Notes: generated from the sequence alone by a model not told the origin. Counted from the first letter of the stretch, positions 1 to 42,444 are shown. The stretch: DNA of 64,000 nt from Eleginops maclovinus (GCF_036324505.1 NC_086361.1:4227196-4291195), one strand, 5' to 3'. Numbers and translations: made by a program.

Positions 1-152
1 ATCCGTACATTGGGAAAATGATGGTGATAACGGCATGCAAACAGCTGTGATATAAATAATGGCATCACTTTGAACCAGCTGCTCCTCAGTGACCTGTGAA
101 ATGTATCAAACATAGAGAAAACCTCTAACCCCCCCCCCTCTCCACCCTGCAG

Positions 153-5351
<5,199 letters not shown>

Positions 5352-6190
5352 GACTCTGAGGGGGGATCTGGGGGGGCTCGAGCCAATGGCTGGTTTAGCA
5401 AAGATGCTCTTAGAGGGATGGGTATAAATGAAAGTAAACATCTACAGCTGTGACATCAGTGGACGCAGAGGATGGGAGGAAGGTGCCTGGCGACTCTGAT
5501 CAAGGATCGGGTTTGTAATGGTTAAATCCTCTTTGGAGGGATATCAGAGCGTGTATGTGCGTCGTTTGATATCCCTCTGATGCAGACTGAAGGGAATCAT
5601 TTGGGTAAAAGAAACAAGTTTCTCTTCCAGATTTAGAACACAATGGTGTGTTCAGGCCTACAGTTCCACCATATAGCCACATTGACCTGCTGGGGAAACT
5701 GACTGAAGCGCTCCTCCCCCTGTCCAGTATTGCCCTTGACTAGTTGAGGAACACTGGTCAGTTCCCCTGGGCAACTTCAGAACATAAGAGCAAAGGACGT
5801 CGTTGTGTGATGAGTTGTACAAGGAGCTTCTTGTAGCATAAATGATTTATTAAACATTAAGTAAATGTAAAAGCGTGGTGTTGGGAAGGAAGGACGAGTG
5901 GACATGAAGGGAAAGAAGTGGGAGTGGTAACAGCGAGCTGGAGGGAGTGATGGATTATTTTCAAAAGATCAAATCATTATTTGTATGTACATATTTATAT
6001 TTCCATGTGTTTGTACCTTTATGTTTGTCATACGCTCCTTTTGCATCCCCGTAGTCTCCCATTTCACTTGAAGGTGCCAAAAGCCTGTGGGCTGAGCTTA
6101 ACTGAAATATTCTCTATTTAATGAAAGGATGCTGGACTCTGTTTTCTGTATAAGCATAGAGAATAAAGAGCGACTGACAGAAAAATTGAG
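5352..6190 (+). other. mtss1: MTSS1 3'UTR with polyadenylation signal at 6162-6167
   Basis: Non-coding sequence follows the TGA. The first well-placed AATAAA is at 6162-6167; a second AT-rich cluster with AATAAA lies at 6474-6485, so a longer UTR is possible. The UTR contains the hairpin at 5533-5580. Confidence 0.6.
5533..5580 (+). other. 16-bp stem-loop in the MTSS1 3'UTR
   Basis: GAGGGATATCA at 5536-5546 is perfectly complementary to TGATATCCCTC at 5567-5577. The stem extends with wobble and AU pairs to about 5533-5548 / 5565-5580, leaving a loop of about 16 nt. Confidence 0.7.
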
Positions 6191-9100
6191 CTTTGACACA
6201 AACTGAAAGTATTTGTATGTGTTAGGGTAGCATATTAAAGTGGTGTGTACCATTCACAGATATCTGGCACAGTTATTAATGCCACGATGAGTAGATAAAC
6301 CTGCATGTTCTTAAAGTTTGCCCCAGTATAAACAATCCTTTTGGCTTTTAAATGACGTAATACCAGCAGTGGATGTAAACAGTGTTGAGAGTAGCAGATC
6401 AGGAACTCTGGAGCCTACATTGTGCTAGATTAAGTCTGCTGTCAGCTGTAGAAAACTATGTAAAAAATTGAAATTAAATAAATAAATGAAAGCTATTAGA
6501 ACTATTTTATAGAACTCCTGCAGACAGACAGGATCCATCACGTTGTTGGCCTCCAGGTTCAACAACCCCTCTGTCGCTGTTCAACTGATCTACCAGCTAA
6601 GTAGCAACGTTGTGTTAGCATACAGCTACTATAGAAATCAGAGTGATGTGATCTATTGATCTGTCGTAGTGGAGCCAGCGTGCTGAAGCTGAGGAGCACT
6701 CTGGAGGAGTTTAGTACTGGGAGAGTGTGCTGCAGTTCTCTGGATTATACCATTCTAAAGTATTTGATGAGGGATTGCCAACAGTCTTAGGATCACTGAT
6801 ATGCTTACTACACAAAAATCAATAACTGTTAGTCCACTTTCCCAATACAGACTCCACTGTAAAGTGTGTTTACTGCTGTGAACATCAACAGTTTGAGACA
6901 GCCGTGATGGAGGTCTTTAGCATGTTCCAATGTGATGTTATAATAGCTAGCTACTTGTTGGCTAATACCATATAGTGTAAATTGATCATTTGGATACAGC
7001 AGTATATTTACTCAGGTTCTGTTCAAAACTGTGCTTGATAATTTCCCTTCTATGCTACTAAAAAATCTCATGCTATAACCTTGCTGAGATAAACCATTCT
7101 GCATAGAGAATGTACACTTCTTTGAAATGTACCCACCTTTACTGGAGTATTTTTACAATTTGCTATTACTGCTTTTAATGAAGTATATGATCTGACTTTG
7201 TCCAGCACAAGAACACATTTAATTCCTCAGACTTTTGGATTTGTTTGAGCATATCACTTACAAGAGGATCTTATATCAGATAGCTTTAAATTAGTTTATC
7301 ACGTTGACAAAGGCACAAACAAATCAGATTTTGGTAGTGAAATATTTATTTTGTTTAAATAAACTAATTTGGACACTAGCCAGTGTAGTATTGTTCAGCC
7401 CTGTAGCATTACACAAATACTGATCATAGTACAGACGCAGTACAGCGTTTGCTAGCTAGCAGATCTAGACACGACTCCCCTACACAGACCTCCATCATGG
7501 CGCCAGATGGTTCAACTTCTGCCCCGACTGAATCCTCTGTTCACTGCGGCAAACCAGCCGGCTACAACACTTCCTGCTGTGCACTGATATTCATATATAA
7601 CCCAGCTTGTAATTACTAAATGTCAGATGAGCTAAAGCAACCTGTGTCTGCGGGTGGTTAACGTATCAAGCTGCAGTAGAAGAACCTGCCCTGTTGCTAC
7701 TGAATAGTTACTGTTAGTAGAAGGCCATCACAAGTCCAGTTGTTTATTCATTTGAATGTTTCCACTCATGTTCCTGTGGCTTTACACGTTTTAAACTCCA
7801 GACTGTCCCGTCGAGCATATAAAACATATTAACAACTGTATTTAATATGCATGTCTTTTTTAGTTAAAGGATTTAATGGTCTGTTTTTTTCTACTGGAAT
7901 CCTTTTTTCTTGGTCTGCTTCGACTAGACGCATTTTAGAGGCCGTCCTTTGATGCTGCGTGTCCCCACAGGGGTCAGTAACGTTTCAGATTTAGTGTGAC
8001 AGCAGTTTGACTCCCTGTATGAAGACTGAAGCCTGTCTGTTTTATATCCGTTTTTATTTTCCAGTGCAGGTTATCCAATACGCTGGTGTAGCTGACGCGA
8101 TGCAAAGCGTATGAAGCTGAACGTTCCAGCCTGTGAGGAGTCAGTATCTGTGAACACACACTGAGGAGTGATTCAGGATCAAACCCATTAGCAACACAAC
8201 TTATTCTCAATGCAAAACGGTTTGACGTTATTCAGCAATTATTTTTTCAGAAAGAACATTTGTTAGAAAAAATCTTAATAAAAGTTAGAGTCGAAACACT
8301 TCCAGTCCTCAGTGTGTGTGTGTGTGTGTGTCTCTGAGCTGTAAGTAAAACAGCCGTCAGTGTGTACATTAAACTTTTACTTTGAGACAATTTGCCAAAT
8401 TTCCTACAGTATATGCTGAATGATGCCCTGGGTTTCTTTGTTTCCTGTTTCATTTTCTCTTCTTGTTTCAGAACGTGCTTTCACATATAAATATTAAACA
8501 TGTGGGTTAAGTTGCAGCTAACTTCTTTTCACGTAAACTTTAAAATGATTTTTTATCTTTTGGGAGGACAGATTTTAAAGTAAAAGTGGATCCTGTTCCA
8601 ACATACATGATGGTGCTGGGTGGGGTGTTATTTTTAGATTTCATTAGCACCTTTCCAACAGCTGAGCCAAAACAAGAGTTATTAAAGCCTGAGGGCCGGA
8701 GAGGGGGGGGGGATAAAGGGAAATCATTTGGGACTCAGAGGAAGTAAAGTATTAAAGCCCCAAACTTTTGAAAAAGATATACTTTATTTTTTCAATTACT
8801 CTAAAGTGTGGGGCCAAAGGAGGGTAAATTAAAATCAGGGACAGATGGATACATATTTGTTTTGTTGGCAGGACCGGCCCTGATCCTCATTTTGACATGT
8901 GCTGTAGAATACATCATCACTAATTATGTGAACACAAACATTACATTTAGCTTTAAAATCTACTCAGCCTTGAACACATCGTACAAGTGAAAGCTGTGAG
9001 GACAGAAATGTTTTTGCTGAAAAGATCAAGGGAAGAGGTTTACTACATGTTTCAGCAAAGGAGGAAGTTTAGACTTCATTACCCAGAAGGCATCCGACTT

Positions 9101-9350
9101 CTCCGTTACTGTGACACAGTCCTGTCTCTAAAGTAACGGCAACATGTTTTTTATTTCATTACTGGGCGACCTGTTTCTGACCTGTATTTGTGTTTGACGC
9201 TCACTTCCTGGATAAAGTGTCTCCTGTTTTCTATGTATACCAGCTGTTTTGGCTAAATAATAAAATCGTAGCATACGATGTGCATCTTATGACTTCAAAC
9301 GTGTTGGTTTTCTTTTTTCCTTACTATCCAACATATATAGATTGTAGTGT
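6191..9350. other. Spacer downstream of MTSS1, no gene recognised
   Basis: AT-rich unique-looking sequence with only short random open frames. It contains a small (TG)n run near 8312-8330 and a G-run near 8704-8712. No exon with flanking splice signals and recognisable protein was seen. Confidence 0.5.
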
Positions 9351-9996
9351 ACGACGGAGTATTAGGGCCACATATGAAGAAAAAAAAATATTTTTGCCGT
9401 GTCGAGATTAAAGTCGACACGGCGACTTTAAAGTCAACATGTCGACATTAAACTCGAAATGTCGAGAATAAAGTTGAAATGTCATGTCGAGTTTAATCTC
9501 GACATGTCGAGAATAAAGTTGAAATATTATGTCGACTTTAACCTCGACGTGTCGAGATTAAACTCGAAATGTCGAGAATAAAGTTGAAATTAGTTGGGAG
9601 ACATAGCAACCGCTCCCACAGGTCCTGCACTGAATCCGAAATGGCTTGTGTAGATCATTTGGTCAAATTATACTTCCGAATTGGATTTAACAATAAAGAG
9701 ATCCTCGCTGTTTTAGCGCAGAACCACAGTGTGGTGATTAGTGTAAGAACCATGCGTGACTCAAACTGCACCTGTGGAGCGGTTGCTTTCTCTCTGAATA
9801 GTTTTCAGTGTCAATTGACATAAAATCGAGATTATTCTCGACATGTCGAGATTAAACTCGACATAATATTTCAACTTTATTCTCGACATTTCGAGTTTAA
9901 TGTCGACATGTTGACTTTAAAGTCGCCGTGTCGACTTTAATCTCGTCACGGCAAAAATATTTTTTTTCTTCATATGTGGCCCTAATACTCCGTCGT
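9351..9996. mobile_element. DNA transposon remnant with long near-perfect terminal inverted repeats
   Basis: The left end ACGACGGAGTATTAGGGCCA (9351-9370) is matched exactly in reverse complement at the right end. The arms stay complementary for about 165 bp, through a TTTTTTTCTTCATATG-type A/T block and alternating TCGA-containing modules. The modules repeat directly within the arms (GTCGAGAATAAAGTTGAAAT near 9459, 9507 and 9571), and the left arm has one extra copy. The 235-bp core keeps part of an open frame (around 9590-9790) reading ...VKLYFRIGFNNKEILAVLAQ, which resembles the N-terminal region of fish integrase-core (IS3EU-type) transposases. That family assignment is inference. No clear target-site duplication was found. 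Confidence 0.75.
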
Positions 9997-10954
9997 AGTT
10001 ACGACGTCGTAGTAGTGAGATGTATTATGTGTGTGTGTCTTTATAAACTTAACAAATACTTTTAGTTTCAGTTGTGTTACATTTTAAAATAAAAACCTGT
10101 TCCACAAAAAGCCAAACAAAATAAAGGGTTAACAGCTCAAAAATAAAAGACATTTTAGAAACTGACAATACTTTTGTATAGTTAGTGCAGTTTATAAAGT
10201 GAGAACCTGGTGAGCAGTTGAGTTTAGGCTTCAGTAAGTATAGAGGGGAAAGCGTGAATATTTCTATACTGTAAGGGCCTTTGTTAAAAAGAGGTATAAA
10301 GCTAACACTGAACATCGTGATGTGTTATATTTAGAGGGGCGTGAAAACCATGCAGTGATGGTTTTTTTCTATAATAATTTAAATAAAAATACTATGTTTG
10401 ATATTTACCCAAGTCTACACAATGCTGATTCTTTTGTTGTTACTCCTGTTGAGCCTCAATAAGCAGAATGATGTTGGAAACGGTACCAAAACGTGGCATC
10501 AAATCAGCAACACTCACAAAATATATCTGAGGAAAGATCGTAAAGCCACTGAAAACTCTAAATACTTCTACGTGACATTAGGATTCAGAAACTGAAGGGA
10601 CGACTCAGCGTCAATCAAACACACATTACTCCTCTTACAGTACCTTCAGTATTTCTTAGATTGTTCTGGTGTTGGAGCACCCTTCCTCCTGCGCAGATAC
10701 AGATGGTCTGGATTACCATAAATAAACTGCTCATGATTTCGGAGAGGAGATATTGCTGTTGACATATTCATTTGTTGGTCTATTTGTGCACCTCAAGCCA
10801 AACGACATATTTTACTGGAGAGGAGGCAGACAATCAGAGCTTCGATTGCATCATGGCAATTCAATTCTTGCAAAAAAAAAGAAAGAAAAAGGGAGCGCTT
10901 TATAGAGCTAGCTTTAGTGAATCTGCACTTTCCTTCCGAGTTTGATTCTCTATT

Positions 10955-11013
10955 TTTATTGCACTTATTGTAAGTCGCTTTGGATAAAAGCCTCAGCTAA
11001 AGGAAATGTAATC
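10955..11013 (+). repeat. L2-type LINE/SINE 3' tail
   Basis: Contains TGTAAGTCGCTTTGGATAAA followed by AGC..CAGCTAAA and GGAAATGTAAT, the hallmark 3' end of fish L2-like elements. Only the tail is recognisable. Confidence 0.7.
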
Positions 11014-11838
11014 CAATATCTCCAGCACTCTGTTATAAATAGAACTACAGGTAAGAGAGGAACATTGATTTGGGGTGAGCTGTGCCTTTTAGTGTGAGAA
11101 AAACCCACCTGAATTATTATTGAATGCCGTTTTTAACACACAAAAACTAAAACACTTCATCAGCACTGTATGGGCGCCTTTTGAAAAGATTAGATTAATA
11201 GTTAGAAAAGAAAAACAAACACCAGCTGTAATTATATATTGATTTAAATATCACGTTAATATGACATACATAAGAAATACACTAAACAAAAGCAGTCTGT
11301 ACAGCGCCACACACATTTCTAATAAACTATGTTGTCTTATTTTCACTGCACTTAGTTTGACTTTTTTAAGTAACTATTCTGTCTGCATATTTATATTGGT
11401 TTCTCAATGTTAAATATATTTTCTGTAACTTATTTTTGCTTTTCCCTTGTATGTGGTAACCTACTTGGTAATAAACCTGGTTCTGATCCCATTATTTGAA
11501 GTAAGGAGCTGATCCAGAAACCTTCTTTAAGATGCAGTGTGTATTGAATGTGTGGTTGTGTTGTGTGAGATAGTCGCACACAATCTGACCTCAGATCTGC
11601 TGCCCTCAGCCTTCCTCAGTCAGTTTCAATGCCTAGCTCGAGGGCACTTCAGCCATCATCGACGAATGAGAAGGCAAACAGAACTTCAGAACCACCTGCA
11701 GAGCCAGAGGTAAACACTCCCAGATTTATTAGGTCAGTTTAAATTGCACATTATGTTGCAGACTGTATAAGCCGTCCGTCCACATGACTGCTTTGGAGTA
11801 CATACAGGTATCAGTGCACAGCTGCTGACCCAGAGTGT

Positions 11839-11852
11839 CCACAAGAGGGCAG
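11839..11852 (+). promoter_or_regulatory. CTCF-like motif, forward orientation
   Basis: CCACAAGAGGGCAG matches 13 of 14 positions of the vertebrate CTCF core CCASYAGRKGGCRS. It lies in the spacer between the 3' ends of MTSS1 and TMEM65. Confidence 0.4.
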
Positions 11853-12331
11853 CACAACACAGCATTCATTTAGAGGTTATACTTTAGTTCATACGCTCAA
11901 AATCCCTCTCCTCATTTCTTTAGAGACTGAAAATCATCAAGAGAAGAGAGGGATGGAAACAACATGTGTTCTCTACACAGGCCTGAAGACCCTGAGAGAA
12001 AACACTACACGACGTGATATAAACATGAGATGATACAAAAACATTCAAAATCATGAGACTGAGAACATCCATTATTAATTAGTGACTCCTTATTTACCAC
12101 ATGATTCAAACACATATTGCTTTATGTTCTGCACGTCAAATCTCTTTAAAGACAAACTCCTGAGGCCTTTACAGTAAAACCAAGACAACCTTATTATGTT
12201 AAAACCTTTCAAACATTGAACTCAGAGGCTCCATTATTCCCCAACATTTCTCACCATCTCCATTTTTAATCTGGGGATTTGTGTCCTCGTCCCTCTAAAG
12301 ATGAACATGTCTCGTCCCTGCATCACAACAT

Positions 12332-12347
12332 CCCCCCCCCCCCCCCC
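12332..12347 (+). repeat. (C)16 homopolymer
   Basis: Sixteen consecutive C residues in the MTSS1-TMEM65 spacer. Confidence 0.95.
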
Positions 12348-12929
12348 GCTGCTGTGAAAGCCAGGCGAGGGTTAATATAAACAGAAGTGTGAGTCTGAAA
12401 TCACTCCCTCACTCACTCATTCACCTTACATCCCCCCTCTGGAGGTAACTGTAGTAGAGATGATATGGATTAACCCTTTGTATTACTCTTGCAACTGCAG
12501 AGACGCAAAGAGGAAGTAAGGCAAAAAATAAATACATATTTTCCCATTAGCAACACAAGCATGTTACTTTAAATGATTATAAACTTGTGCAACAATATAT
12601 CTATAGTTTATATGTAAATTGAATTAGCAGTCTCTCCCTTTTGAATTAGGCATAAATCAGGAATACTGTGGAAAAGCTACGCATAATATTCCATTAATTT
12701 ATGGGACATTTATACATCAGCAGTATTGTGCTACAAATGTTACTGAAGAATCTATCAGATGTTAGGCGTTGTATTTAGGACAATCAGAAACAATTTCTGT
12801 GGACTCTACTTTGTTCTGATGCATTGTGGGATATTTTTAGAGCAAATTATTGTGCATATATATATCATAAAGAATCTTAATTAGTGCTGACAGGTTTATT
12901 TGTTTTAAATGAACCAATCATGAAATTAT

Positions 12930-13058
12930 TGAATGATTTTAGGGAGAGGGGGCACAGGGATTTTAGCCTTTGCAGACCATTTAGATGCACTAAAACCTAT
13001 AGAACACACTACAGGAAAGGGAGGAGCCCCCTAAATAGCATAAATAGGGCCTCTTTAA
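12930..13058 (+). mobile_element. Fragment of a dispersed MITE family (copy B)
   Basis: Shares ATTTTAGCCTTTG-AGACCATTTA, CACACTACAGGAAAGGG and the terminus GGGCCTCTTTAA with the copy ending at 41667. The terminal AGAGGCC is inverted at the start of the copy at 22104. A non-autonomous DNA element is likely. Confidence 0.65.
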
Positions 13059-14784
13059 AGCAAGCAACATTTATTATCTGATATGGTTGTATGCTTCAGA
13101 TTCTTGTATTTTAGGCAATTAGTTAGAATGTTTTCTTTGTACCTTGCCTTGGATCACCAACACTTACCTTTCTTCTTCTCTGTTTTATCAAAGAATAAAG
13201 AATTGTTGATCCATAAAAATCAACAGTGAAAATAATAGCTTGTAGCACCTTTACTGAAATAAGGAGTAAATGGGGATTGGTTTCAGATGCAGCCAGCAAA
13301 AGGACTGTATTTACAGAAAGCACCTTGAATATGTGCAGAAAGCTGGAGTGTGAGAGAAGCAAAGAGTGAGACGGATTATACATTTAAAAAAAGACAAGCT
13401 CTGAGGTGTGGAAATCAATAAAACCTACTGAAGTGACTCATGGTGTATGCTAGACTGTTTTAGACTGCACGCTCTTATTGTTTGTTGCAAATCCCAACCA
13501 TCTGCAGATACCAGTCTGATGAAGCAGAAACCTAAAAAGAAAAAGCATTACACAGATGGCCGGACGCAAATGAAGCGTCCTTAAGAGAAATAAGAGAAAA
13601 GAGGGTGTGGAAAGAAAGCAGAGATACAGAGACACCTTGGGGAACAAAGAGTACAGCCCAAAACTGAAAATAAACATCAGTTTCCAAGCCTCGCCACTCA
13701 GCGCCTCCTTCAACCTGTACAAGACATCTGACTTTCCAGCATATTAAAAACCACCTGACAAGGAAACAAACACATCTGGTTATAGAGCTACATCAGTCCT
13801 TCATGCAAAACACAGAAAGACTCCCATGGAGGTAGCAGGGGCACTGTTGTACATGTTTTTTGGCAACTGAAGAACAGCATCTTGTAGTGACTGACTTTTT
13901 TTCCCAAAATGGTTTAAAAGTCTTTCCAATATATAAAGTGTCCCGTCATATTTCATGTGCTGCTTTACAAGTTAATTAAAAAACAAAATAAAAAGGACAT
14001 GAGCATCAGGTTGTCTGTTGATCATGTAGTGACGTAGTGTTTCCGAACATGCTGTATGTGTTTCTACTGACCCCCCCCCGACACCACACTCCCCCTCTGT
14101 GGACAAGAAGAGGATGTCTAATAAAGAATATTATTAGCACCCTGTTGTGGCTGAAGCTGATATGTGAATCAGCTGTAGAGTGAAGGGGTTAGGACAGGTG
14201 AGCCACCCAGGCAGCGTTCACAAAAGCTATTTGACCCATGTCAAAAACTGAGATTAAAAACAGACTGGTCTCTATTGACAACTAAATGTTTTCATTTCCA
14301 GGACTAACTCATGCTGTACAGATCCAATAGACCTCAAGCAAATATGTGATTGTGATTTAATATCATCTTTTAAGAAAATGAAAGATTTGAATAGTGCCTG
14401 TTTTCTCATTCGATATTATTACTGAAAGCCTTGTTTTCTTTCAGGGTGAATAAGAAGAAACGATGATGGATCCCTGGAGATCTGTCCCTCATCAAAAAGT
14501 AAAATGTGCTCATTTAAATGAGTGTCAATCCATTATGTTGACATGTTGGATAAACATATGGCAGGTGTTGATTGAGGAGACAGTGTACACACCACAGCTC
14601 AGGTAGAAGCCAGAGAGAGCCTGGGATGTGAACCGAATCTCATCAGCTAACATAAACTGCTTCAAACGGTTTGGAGACTGAAGAGGTGTGAACGCTGCCT
14701 GAGCAGGAAGACAGAAACACCCGGCTAAAAATACTTTTTCTACTTCTTAAAAGTCTGTGCAGTCCGTTGGTGTGCAGGGGCTGG

Positions 14785-38305
<23,521 letters not shown>

Positions 38306-38720
38306 TGTGGCAAAATAAATAAATGACAGCTAGTATTCAAATGTACTCTTCTGTGTGCCGAGATTCGTCGTCGTCTCCCCGCTCCAGCAGGGCTGCGCTG
38401 GGGCAGAAGTTGTTTCTTCGGTCCTACTAACGTTAGCTGCTAATTTCGACCTCAAAGATAAAGAAACTGGTGACTTTTGATGTCCGTTTCACTAAAACTT
38501 GGGATAACTTCCAAGCAGCCGTACATATCTTCTTTTCTTGCTGTCCGCCGACCAAACCGTCTCATGGTCTAAGACTCAGCGGTCAGTAGTTTGGCAGATG
38601 AAGTTGAAGCTAAAGCAGAAGCTCAACTAAGCAGCGACAAGTCAGCAGAATAATACAACTTCCGGAAGCCGCTTTCAAAATAAAACGTGTTGCTTCCGGT
38701 CCAAACTTCTACGTTAAATA
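38306..38720 (-). promoter_or_regulatory. tmem65: TMEM65 5'UTR and probable promoter
   Basis: Sequence upstream of the TMEM65 start. Overlapping ETS/GABP-type sites are present: the palindrome CTTCCGGAAG at 38659-38668 and CTTCCGG at 38693-38699. ETS sites are typical of promoters of nuclear genes for mitochondrial proteins. The start site itself is not determined. Confidence 0.5.
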
Positions 38721-39964
38721 CACTGGAAAGAATGAGTCTAGCTTACATAATATATGTATATATAAATAATTAGCACAACACAAGTCTTTAACTTCCCTTT
38801 GTGGTCAGGACAATTACCGACTAACCACAGCATACAAAGCACTTAACTTCTATACATGTATGTATTATGTATATTTTATTACTCTTCATTTTACATGAAC
38901 ATTTTCCTCCATTCCTGTTTTCATTGAGATGTCTTGAGCACACTTGACCCTTATCAATATTTAAATATATCAGCCAGCCAAATAAGTGTGTTCATTGTTT
39001 GTTTCCTTCATATCACCGCATCACATAATTAGGTAAAATAGAATAGCAACAGATAGCAATAGAATTAGTTAAGGAATTTCAATCAGCTTGGCAATAATCT
39101 GTCCATCCATCCACAGCTGTAGGCATTACTGGCTGAGTTTACTGGTACTCTGTTTAAGGCCCTCTGTCACAATCCCCTTAACAGAAAAATACAACAAGTT
39201 AATTGCGTGTCAAACTGTGAGGGATGTGTCTGATAAAATTGTAAATGCATTGGTCTCAGATTGTCAGGCATGAAAGATTCTGTGATTAATGCATAGACAA
39301 TAACACAATTAATGAAAAACAACAACAATAAGCTGAGACAAAGATACTGTATATCTGTGCTATTATTGATCAACTAAATGCTAACTCTTTTTTTCACATA
39401 CTTTAGTCAAAAATGGCGCACAACATGGACAGTAATCCAAAAGGGAACCTGTATATGCAAGTATATGAGTGTTTATAGTTAGCTGGCGAAATATTTGTCA
39501 TTATATGTTCTCATCATATGGTTTGTATGAGGCATGACGACCTGCAGCAGTTGTGCAAATGTGACCCTTACATTTCTATCAGAGTTCACTTTGATATTCA
39601 ATGTGTGATACTGGCCATTTCTGGTTGATTGCCTCAAATATGAAGTAATAAACATTAGGATCTGTTTTTGTATTGTTTATCTGCTTCCTATTTATGTTGT
39701 TGTGGTTCTTTATTATATATTTTGTTGGGGTAGAGTTGAGGTAATGCTTTGTAGGTTGGTCAATAGTAGGCCCAATGAGCTCTGCCTACATCTTTTATTT
39801 TCTTTAAAAAATATATAACGTTTAATTAGTTTGTTAATTATAAATGTTAGTCAATTTGTTGTATTGGGAATATATGACAGGAAAACATTTACAAAAGCCA
39901 TCACCCAACACTGCAAACCGTAACTCATTTGTATGTACTGAGATAAATAAAAGATAGTGTAATG

Positions 39965-39978
39965 ACGCCATCTACTGG
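39965..39978 (-). promoter_or_regulatory. CTCF-like motif, reverse orientation
   Basis: On the minus strand CCAGTAGATGGCGT matches 13 of 14 positions of CCASYAGRKGGCRS. It points toward the forward motif at 11839, with TMEM65 between them. Confidence 0.4.
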
Positions 39979-41384
39979 TTCAATCAGAGAACTGCATCTC
40001 CACACAGAACGCTGTACTCAAATGTGTGCGGAAGTGGATGAATACAATGCAGTAGCTACCTTAGCTTATTTGTGTCACATGAGTACTCGACAGTCATTTC
40101 GAGGTGATGTCACTGATATCTGAAATAGAGTCAAAACGCAATATCAAAGATGATTTTATTTACATAAATCTCTTTTTAAAACAAAAGGCAAAAAGAAACA
40201 GCTTTTACCTTTTTAAAAAGCTTTCAGAACAATCAAACTAATAATCAAAGTCCTTCATAGCTGAAACAGGTCAAAAAGCACAGCTTTCTAATCAAATTCC
40301 CATCTCTTTCGCATCGTCAACAAGAAGTTCACGGATTCCTTGCAGCTTATCTTCTGTGAGCAGTAATTACAACAGTAATGAACACGAGTTTGTAGTCAAA
40401 CCCTTAAAGACGTTCAGGCTGTGGAAGTCTAAACAATGTAATACTCGGAGGAGTTGTGCTTGAAAGTGGTTTAACACAAATTCACAATGAAGACCTCTGA
40501 CGTCACTGTACTGTCTAAAAGGTGAAAACATGGCTCTTAAATATTTTCTGCTTCTTTCTTTCATTCTAGTAGTTCAAGATTTTAATTCAGTGTTCAGTGG
40601 GACATCTGCTGCTGGAAAACAAGTGAAGAATTGCTTCTTGTAGCTGAAGTTGGACGGAAGGATAAAGCTCCTGTCCGACTGTACCAGTGATTAGAAACAT
40701 ATATGTGCATTTACTGAACAATATGGGAACATAAATCACTCCTGGTGTTACAACATGGCTAAAAACGGACACATAAAACAAATGACGGTTAATTTTTTCC
40801 TTGTGAAATGGTAGACTTCATGGTAGACAAACCAAGTGGCATCTTTTCATACTGTATTTGTGTCAATTACAATAAGCAAAGAGGAATCATTTTAATACAA
40901 TTGCATTATTTTTCTTATTCCAAGCCATTTCTGGGTTTGAAACGAGAACTAACCCAAAGTGAATACTGATTTGTGTTAAGAGAAATTTGCATTATTGAAA
41001 GAAAAATAAGTCTTCTCTTGTCCTAAGGGAGAATGTGTGCACATGTTTTATTATATGTACAATAACGTACACAATTGTAAGCGAGGTCGCACAAGAGACC
41101 AGTAGTAGGTAATGATAGAGGTATATCAGTGATTACAGTAGCAAGTCACTTCTTTTTTTTTTTTTAAATCAAACACACCTCAGTTTTTCTCTGGTTTGGC
41201 GCAGTTGATAGAACACTGCCTCACTCTCCTGCCTTCAGTCTCTCTCTGAACAATACACTGTTTAAGTTAACAGACAAAACTGTGGAGCAGGTGTGAAACA
41301 AACCTGAGCTGTGATCAATCTGTAAGTCAGGCTTTGAGAGCATGTGTTGCTGGTTTAGTAAGACAAATATCTCGGAATCAACTG

Positions 41385-41667
41385 TGCAGCAGCACCTCTT
41401 TTCACCCCTCTATCTGAAACCAGAGCCCAGTCTGCTCCGATTGGTTAGCTGGCTTGCTCTGTTGTAATTTGTCAATTGTTTAGAGATGTTGGAGCAGTAG
41501 CCAATAGAAGTGCTAGTGTTACATACTGATGTCATTCTGTTACGGAGTGTGTAGGAGAGAGACTCCCTCTGGAGGGAATTTTAGCCTTTGAAGACCATTT
41601 ACAAGCACACAAACCTATGTATCACACAACAGGAAAGGGTTCAGAAAGCATAAAAGGGCCTCTTTAA
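41385..41667 (+). mobile_element. MITE family copy C
   Basis: Contains CAGAGCCCAGTCTGCTC, GATTGGTTAGCT, ATTTTAGCCTTTGAAGACCA and the terminus GGGCCTCTTTAA shared with copy B (12930-13058). Confidence 0.65.
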
Positions 41668-42216
41668 GAGATATTTGGCACAATAAAATAAAACCTAGAG
41701 ACAATAATATCAGTAAATTGTGATTTAACGCGCCTCTTTCTACAAACTCCCAAAACATGACTTGCAGATTAATAAACCCTGATCTGTTGAGTCGCTCCAC
41801 AGTTTTGTCTTTAAGCTAACACACTCCAGCCTTTCCCCTTCATTAGACTCCAAGGGAACATGAACTGCAGGTTTAAGACATCGTCTAAGCACATTGCATG
41901 TCGGCACACACAAACAGACTTATAGACACACAAATACTCATTGGGGCTGCACAGAAATCGAAACAAAGTCGCAATCTAAATTCTTTGGACGAAAATATAT
42001 TTCCACAGCGTGCTTAACAAGGCAGACTTGTGCGGAACAGAAATGCTGCAGAAAGTATGATGCTTAACTCGCTCATGCGTTTCAGCTTTGAGGCATCGGG
42101 GAAAAAACGAGACAGCTGCGCCCACATAGCAAGATTTATACCTCCGATCATTTGGGGATAAAATGATTTTTAAAAGAAATAACCCCTATGAGTTTTTGGT
42201 GTACATCATGCAGTCA

Positions 42217-42444
<228 letters not shown>

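Noticed and set aside
8808..8990. 60-codon frame with a hydrophobic segment (FVLLAGPALILILTCAV)
   Set aside because: No splice context, no recognised family and AT-rich surroundings; compatible with a random open frame.
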